Assembly (NCBI RefSeq): GCF_003545715.1
Contig: NZ_QVNU01000003.1
Span: 124,001-188,000 of the forward strand
Source: Taibaiella koreensis
Lineage (GTDB): Bacteria; Bacteroidota; Bacteroidia; Chitinophagales; Chitinophagaceae
Reading direction: 5' to 3'
DNA length: 64,000 nt
Under the pieces are notes generated by a model. The model had not been told where the DNA came from and ran no database searches. It saw only the letters and a list, made by a program, of their open reading frames with translations. This document shows, piece by piece, positions 61,372 to 64,000 of the stretch. Position 1 is the stretch's first letter. Each line of letters opens with the position of its first letter. A program made the position numbers and the translations under genes.

Positions 61372-61845
61372 ATGAGTACGATTCAATATTTAAAAGGAGA
61401 TGCTACGGTTCCCCAGGCCAGCGGTACAAAGATCATTGCCCATATATGCAATGATATCGGCGGCTGGGGGAAAGGGTTTGTACTGGCTATTTCGAAGCGA
61501 TGGCAGGAACCAGAGGCTGCCTACCGGAAATGGCATAGAGAAAGGAATACAAATGATTTTAGTCTCGGCTGCATTCAGCTGGTGCAGGTAGGTCCGTACA
61601 TCCACATCGCAAACATGATTGGTCAACGGGGAACGAAGACAGGAAGTAAAGGCGTACCCATATGTTATGATGCTGTGGCAGCATGTTTACATGCCGTAGC
61701 GAAGCATGCTTCCCGTTTAAACGCCAGCGTTCATATGCCGAGGATCGGCTGCGGCCTTGCGGGCGGGTCCTGGGACCGGATAGAGCCGCTTATAGCCGCT
61801 GCGTTAATTGAAAAAGACATACCTGTTTTTGTATACGATTTTTAA
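61372..61845 (+). CDS. Macro domain protein, first (ALC1/TARG1-like)
   Basis: A 157-residue single macro domain, which binds or hydrolyses ADP-ribose compounds. The ligand-loop sequence is [20 protein letters not shown], followed by [15 protein letters not shown] and, near the C-terminus, [20 protein letters not shown]. The [10 protein letters not shown] form places it with the TARG1/ALC1-like macro proteins, which are different from the MacroD type encoded next. It may act on ADP-ribose 1''-phosphate or on ADP-ribosylated nucleic acid or protein. Its start is ATG 61372, 51 bases after NADAR. Confidence 0.88.
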   Translation: MSTIQYLKGDATVPQASGTKIIAHICNDIGGWGKGFVLAISKRWQEPEAAYRKWHRERNTNDFSLGCIQLVQVGPYIHIANMIGQRGTKTGSKGVPICYDAVAACLHAVAKHASRLNASVHMPRIGCGLAGGSWDRIEPLIAAALIEKDIPVFVYDF

Positions 61846-61855
61846 AGACACAAAA

Positions 61856-62368
61856 ATGAAGCTGGAACTGATCAAAGGAGACATTACCACACTTGCAGTT
61901 GACGCCATTGTGAATGCAGCCAATAGCTCGCTTTTGGGCGGTGGCGGCGTAGATGGCGCCATCCACAGGAAAGGTGGTAAGGCGATCCTGGAGGCCTGTA
62001 TGGCTATCCGTGCCCGGCAAGGCGGCTGCGATACCGGCCAGGCGGTGATCACCACAGCCGGCAATTTGCCTGCACAATATGTGATCCATACGGTAGGGCC
62101 GGTTTGGAATGGTGGGAACAAACGGGAGGAAGCGCTGCTGCGCGATTGTTATAGCAATAGCCTGAAGCTGGCCGTGGACAATGGTTTACGGACAGTAGCG
62201 TTTCCCAATATCAGCACGGGCATCTACCATTTTCCAAAGAATCGTGCCGCCACGATAGCCATCGAGGCTGTGCTGGGATTTGAAGAGAGGGAAAAATTGG
62301 ATAAAGTGATCTTCGTGTGCTTTGATGAAGAGAATTATGTTTTATACCGGCAACATGGCAACTTCTGA
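61856..62368 (+). CDS. Macro domain protein, second (MacroD/YmdB type)
   Basis: A 170-residue MacroD/YmdB-type macro domain. The active loop [20 protein letters not shown] (18-37) is intact, as are [28 protein letters not shown] and [13 protein letters not shown]. Proteins of this group remove mono-ADP-ribose from acidic residues and hydrolyse O-acetyl-ADP-ribose. The start is ATG 61856; an upstream in-frame extension overlaps the previous gene and has no family likeness. Its stop overlaps the next gene by 14 bases. Confidence 0.93.
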   Translation: MKLELIKGDITTLAVDAIVNAANSSLLGGGGVDGAIHRKGGKAILEACMAIRARQGGCDTGQAVITTAGNLPAQYVIHTVGPVWNGGNKREEALLRDCYSNSLKLAVDNGLRTVAFPNISTGIYHFPKNRAATIAIEAVLGFEEREKLDKVIFVCFDEENYVLYRQHGNF

Positions 62369-63302
62369 TGATCGATTGAAATTAGCGGCACGTTCGCTTT
62401 CCGGCACCGCTATCGGCGATGCCTTCGGAGAGTGTTTCTTTGGTGCGCAGGAACAGATGCTTGATCACATACAGAACAAGCACTTACCCCTGGAGAGGCT
62501 GATGTTTACAGACGATACCATTATGGCGATCGCTTTGTTCCGTTCGCTGGAGGCTTTCGGAACCATCGATAAAGACTATGTTCTGGGCTGTTTTCTGCAA
62601 AACTATCAAATAGATACCCATAGAGGCTATGGGCCGTCCATGCATCATTTCTTTCGCGAAGTGGCGGCAGGTGCTGATGGGAAGAAAGTTGCAGCTGAGA
62701 AGTTTGAAGGTATGGGCTCGATGGGCAACGGAAGCGCCATGAGGGCGGCGCTTATCGGTGCTTATTTTTATGATAACCTGGCGTTGGTGAAGCTGCAGAC
62801 AGCTGCTTCTTCCATCATCACCCATACGAACATAGAAGCGGTGGCCGGGGCCATTGCCGTGGCTACAGCGGCTGCCCTGGCGACCCGGCAACAGGAAATG
62901 GGCGAACGATACAGCCGGAATACCTTTCTGAATGAGATCATCGAAGCGCTTCCGCAATCAGACACACGGTCACAGATCGGCAAGGCCCGCGCTATGGAAG
63001 GCAGCTACAGCATACCGACCCTTGTCGCTGCTCTGGGCAACGGAACACGGATGCTAGCCCAGGATACGGTGCCCCTGGCGCTATGGTGTGCTGCCAAACA
63101 TTTGAATGATTTTGAAGCCTGTCTTTGGGAATTGGTATCGGCCCTGGGTGACAGGGACACTTTATGTGCTATTGCCGGCGGCATCGTCGCCTTGTCGGCG
63201 CCCGAAACAACCATACCCCTATCCTGGCAGCACCAGGTGGAATCCTGGAAGGAAAGCGATTTTTATAAACAACCCTTAAGATCATGGAAACAAAACAACT
63301 AA
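62355..63302 (+). CDS. ADP-ribosylglycohydrolase (DraG/ARH family)
   Basis: A 315-residue member of the ARH/DraG family, which removes ADP-ribose from proteins or other acceptors. Metal-binding motifs are [10 protein letters not shown] (21-30), FTDDT (51-55) and [13 protein letters not shown] (265-277); [10 protein letters not shown] (123-132) is also typical. The protein is helical throughout. The start ATG at 62355 overlaps the previous macro gene; other in-frame ATGs upstream lie deep inside it. Its stop overlaps kptA by 19 bases. DraG-like enzymes in bacteria are often paired with a transferase, which may be the DUF4291 or the small 132-residue protein upstream. Confidence 0.93.
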   Translation: MATSDDRLKLAARSLSGTAIGDAFGECFFGAQEQMLDHIQNKHLPLERLMFTDDTIMAIALFRSLEAFGTIDKDYVLGCFLQNYQIDTHRGYGPSMHHFFREVAAGADGKKVAAEKFEGMGSMGNGSAMRAALIGAYFYDNLALVKLQTAASSIITHTNIEAVAGAIAVATAAALATRQQEMGERYSRNTFLNEIIEALPQSDTRSQIGKARAMEGSYSIPTLVAALGNGTRMLAQDTVPLALWCAAKHLNDFEACLWELVSALGDRDTLCAIAGGIVALSAPETTIPLSWQHQVESWKESDFYKQPLRSWKQNN

Positions 63303-63826
63303 AAACAATAAGCAAGTTCCTGAGCCTGGTGCTCAGGCATAGCCCCGAAACCATAGGCCTGCAGCTGGATGCAGAAGGATGGGCAAATGTGCAGGAGCTG
63401 ATCGGGAAAACAGCCCGTGGGCACCATCCGCTTACGCTGTCGCTGCTGGAGCAGATCGTTGCCGATAATGATAAGCAGCGCTTTGCTTTCAGCGACGACC
63501 GGCAGCTGATAAGGGCGAGCCAGGGTCATTCGGTAATGATAGATCTGAAGCTCGATCCACAGCCGCCGCCAGAGTATCTGTATCACGGTACGGTCGGGCA
63601 AAACCTTGAAGCGATCAGGGCCGGTGGATTGAATAAGATGAGTCGCCGGCATGTACACTTGAGCAGGGACAGAGAACTGGCACAGCAAGTAGGCGGCAGG
63701 CGCGGCAAGCCGGTGGTACTGAGGATAAGGGCCGGCCTCATGGACCAGGACGGCATCTCCTTTTATTTATCAGACAATGGCGTATGGTTGACCGATCATG
63801 TGCCGGTCCAATACATAGAATTTTAA
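63284..63826 (+). CDS. kptA: RNA 2'-phosphotransferase (Tpt1/KptA)
   Basis: A 180-residue enzyme that removes an internal 2'-phosphate from RNA by transferring it to NAD, releasing nicotinamide and forming ADP-ribose 1'',2''-cyclic phosphate. The N-terminal winged helix carries VLRHSPE (R18, H19), and IRASQGHS is at 76-83; the catalytic domain has YLYHGT with H101 and RRHVHLS at 121-127, ending QYIEF. All landmarks for the RNA phosphotransferase are present. In this operon the products are nicotinamide and ADP-ribose cyclic phosphate, which fit the NadV and macro-domain neighbours. It overlaps the previous gene by 19 bases. Confidence 0.93.
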   Translation: METKQLKTISKFLSLVLRHSPETIGLQLDAEGWANVQELIGKTARGHHPLTLSLLEQIVADNDKQRFAFSDDRQLIRASQGHSVMIDLKLDPQPPPEYLYHGTVGQNLEAIRAGGLNKMSRRHVHLSRDRELAQQVGGRRGKPVVLRIRAGLMDQDGISFYLSDNGVWLTDHVPVQYIEF

Positions 63827-63833
63827 AAGAGAA

Positions 63834-64000
63834 ATGAAGATGAGCTATATCAAAGAAACATCCGAGATCTATACCATAGATCAGTTCCTCAGCGAGGCGG
63901 AATGCGATCAGCTGATCGCGCAGGCGGAGACGACCGGTTTCCAGGAAGCGAAGGTCAATATCGACGGCGGCCAGAAGATGATGAAGATGATCCGCGACAA
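63834..64000 (+). CDS. 2OG-Fe(II) oxygenase (prolyl hydroxylase-like), 5' part
   Basis: The first 55 codons of a gene cut by the right edge. The visible sequence ETSEIYTIDQFLSEAECDQ, then LIAQAETTGFQEAKV and MMKMIRD, fits the N-terminus of the prolyl-4-hydroxylase-like 2OG-Fe(II) oxygenases, in which a similar IRNNDR follows. The catalytic HxD...H motif would lie beyond the edge and cannot be checked. It starts seven bases after kptA, so it belongs to the same operon. The role in an NAD/ADP-ribose cluster is unclear; related oxygenases act on nucleic acid or protein. Confidence 0.65.
   Translation, partial: MKMSYIKETSEIYTIDQFLSEAECDQLIAQAETTGFQEAKVNIDGGQKMMKMIRD

Noticed and set aside
1-64000. 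tRNA or rRNA genes, CRISPR arrays, insertion sequences and prophage
   Set aside because: No cloverleaf-like sequence, regular short repeats, transposase or integrase motif was recognised. A dedicated tRNA search was not possible, so a missed tRNA in a gap cannot be fully excluded.

Overview
The window comes from a member of the Bacteroidota, most likely of the Chitinophagaceae type. The evidence is the abundance of type IX secretion (T9SS) substrates with C-terminal sorting domains, PorP/SprF and PorE-like proteins, a Bacteroidetes-type TssE/TssF pair, a fused E1 alpha/beta ketoacid dehydrogenase, PafA-type alkaline phosphatase, and promoter -7 boxes of the TAnnTTTG class with few purine-rich ribosome binding sites. 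Base composition is roughly half G+C by eye. The exact genus cannot be read from the sequence. No rRNA, tRNA, CRISPR array or insertion sequence was recognised. No gene-free stretch exceeds 300 bases; the largest gaps (4284-4561, 42168-42414, 45343-45585, 32357-32567) hold only promoters or nothing I can identify.

Layout. 1-13.7 kb: the end of a T9SS substrate, two small membrane proteins separated by strong terminators, a fused E1 ketoacid dehydrogenase, a secreted phosphatase, two tandem TPR histidine kinases without a response regulator, UvrA and a small membrane protein. 13.8-24.9 kb: six tandem paralogous secreted beta-propeller/T9SS proteins plus a decayed seventh fragment, with sequence mosaicism suggesting exchange between copies. 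25-38.6 kb: mostly housekeeping genes (DUF2207 protein, Gcr-type membrane protein, TrpS, Dus, fatty acid desaturase, FumC, the acpP-fabF-rnc cluster, PrmA). 38.7-45.3 kb: a surface module of OmpA/PorE-like protein, PorP/SprF protein and a type-B-sorted adhesin. 45.6-50.3 kb: TIGR02757 protein, cyclophilin, an isolated tssE-tssF pair and a small periplasmic protein. 50.5-54.9 kb: a porin / Rieske / imelysin / di-haem oxidoreductase set that looks like a periplasmic redox or iron module. 54.9-56.5 kb: two related outer-membrane barrels.

The most striking region is 56.6 kb to the right edge: at least eleven closely packed, often overlapping genes on the + strand dealing with NAD and ADP-ribose. 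They are an NrtR-type NUDIX regulator with a degenerate NUDIX box, nicotinamide phosphoribosyltransferase (NadV/NAMPT), a TIGR02452 PARG-like protein, DUF4291, a small 'ADP-ribosylation/crystallin J1'-like protein, NADAR, two different macro domains, an ADP-ribosylglycohydrolase, the RNA 2'-phosphotransferase KptA, and the start of a 2OG-Fe(II) oxygenase. A 21-bp near-palindrome overlapping the promoter is a good candidate operator. Together they read as a system in which NAD is consumed by ADP-ribosyl or 2'-phosphate transfer, the ADP-ribose products are reversed or cleared by several erasers, and the released nicotinamide is salvaged to NMN. The individual families are known and several have been linked in comparative genomics; the particular combination, regulation and substrates are not established here.
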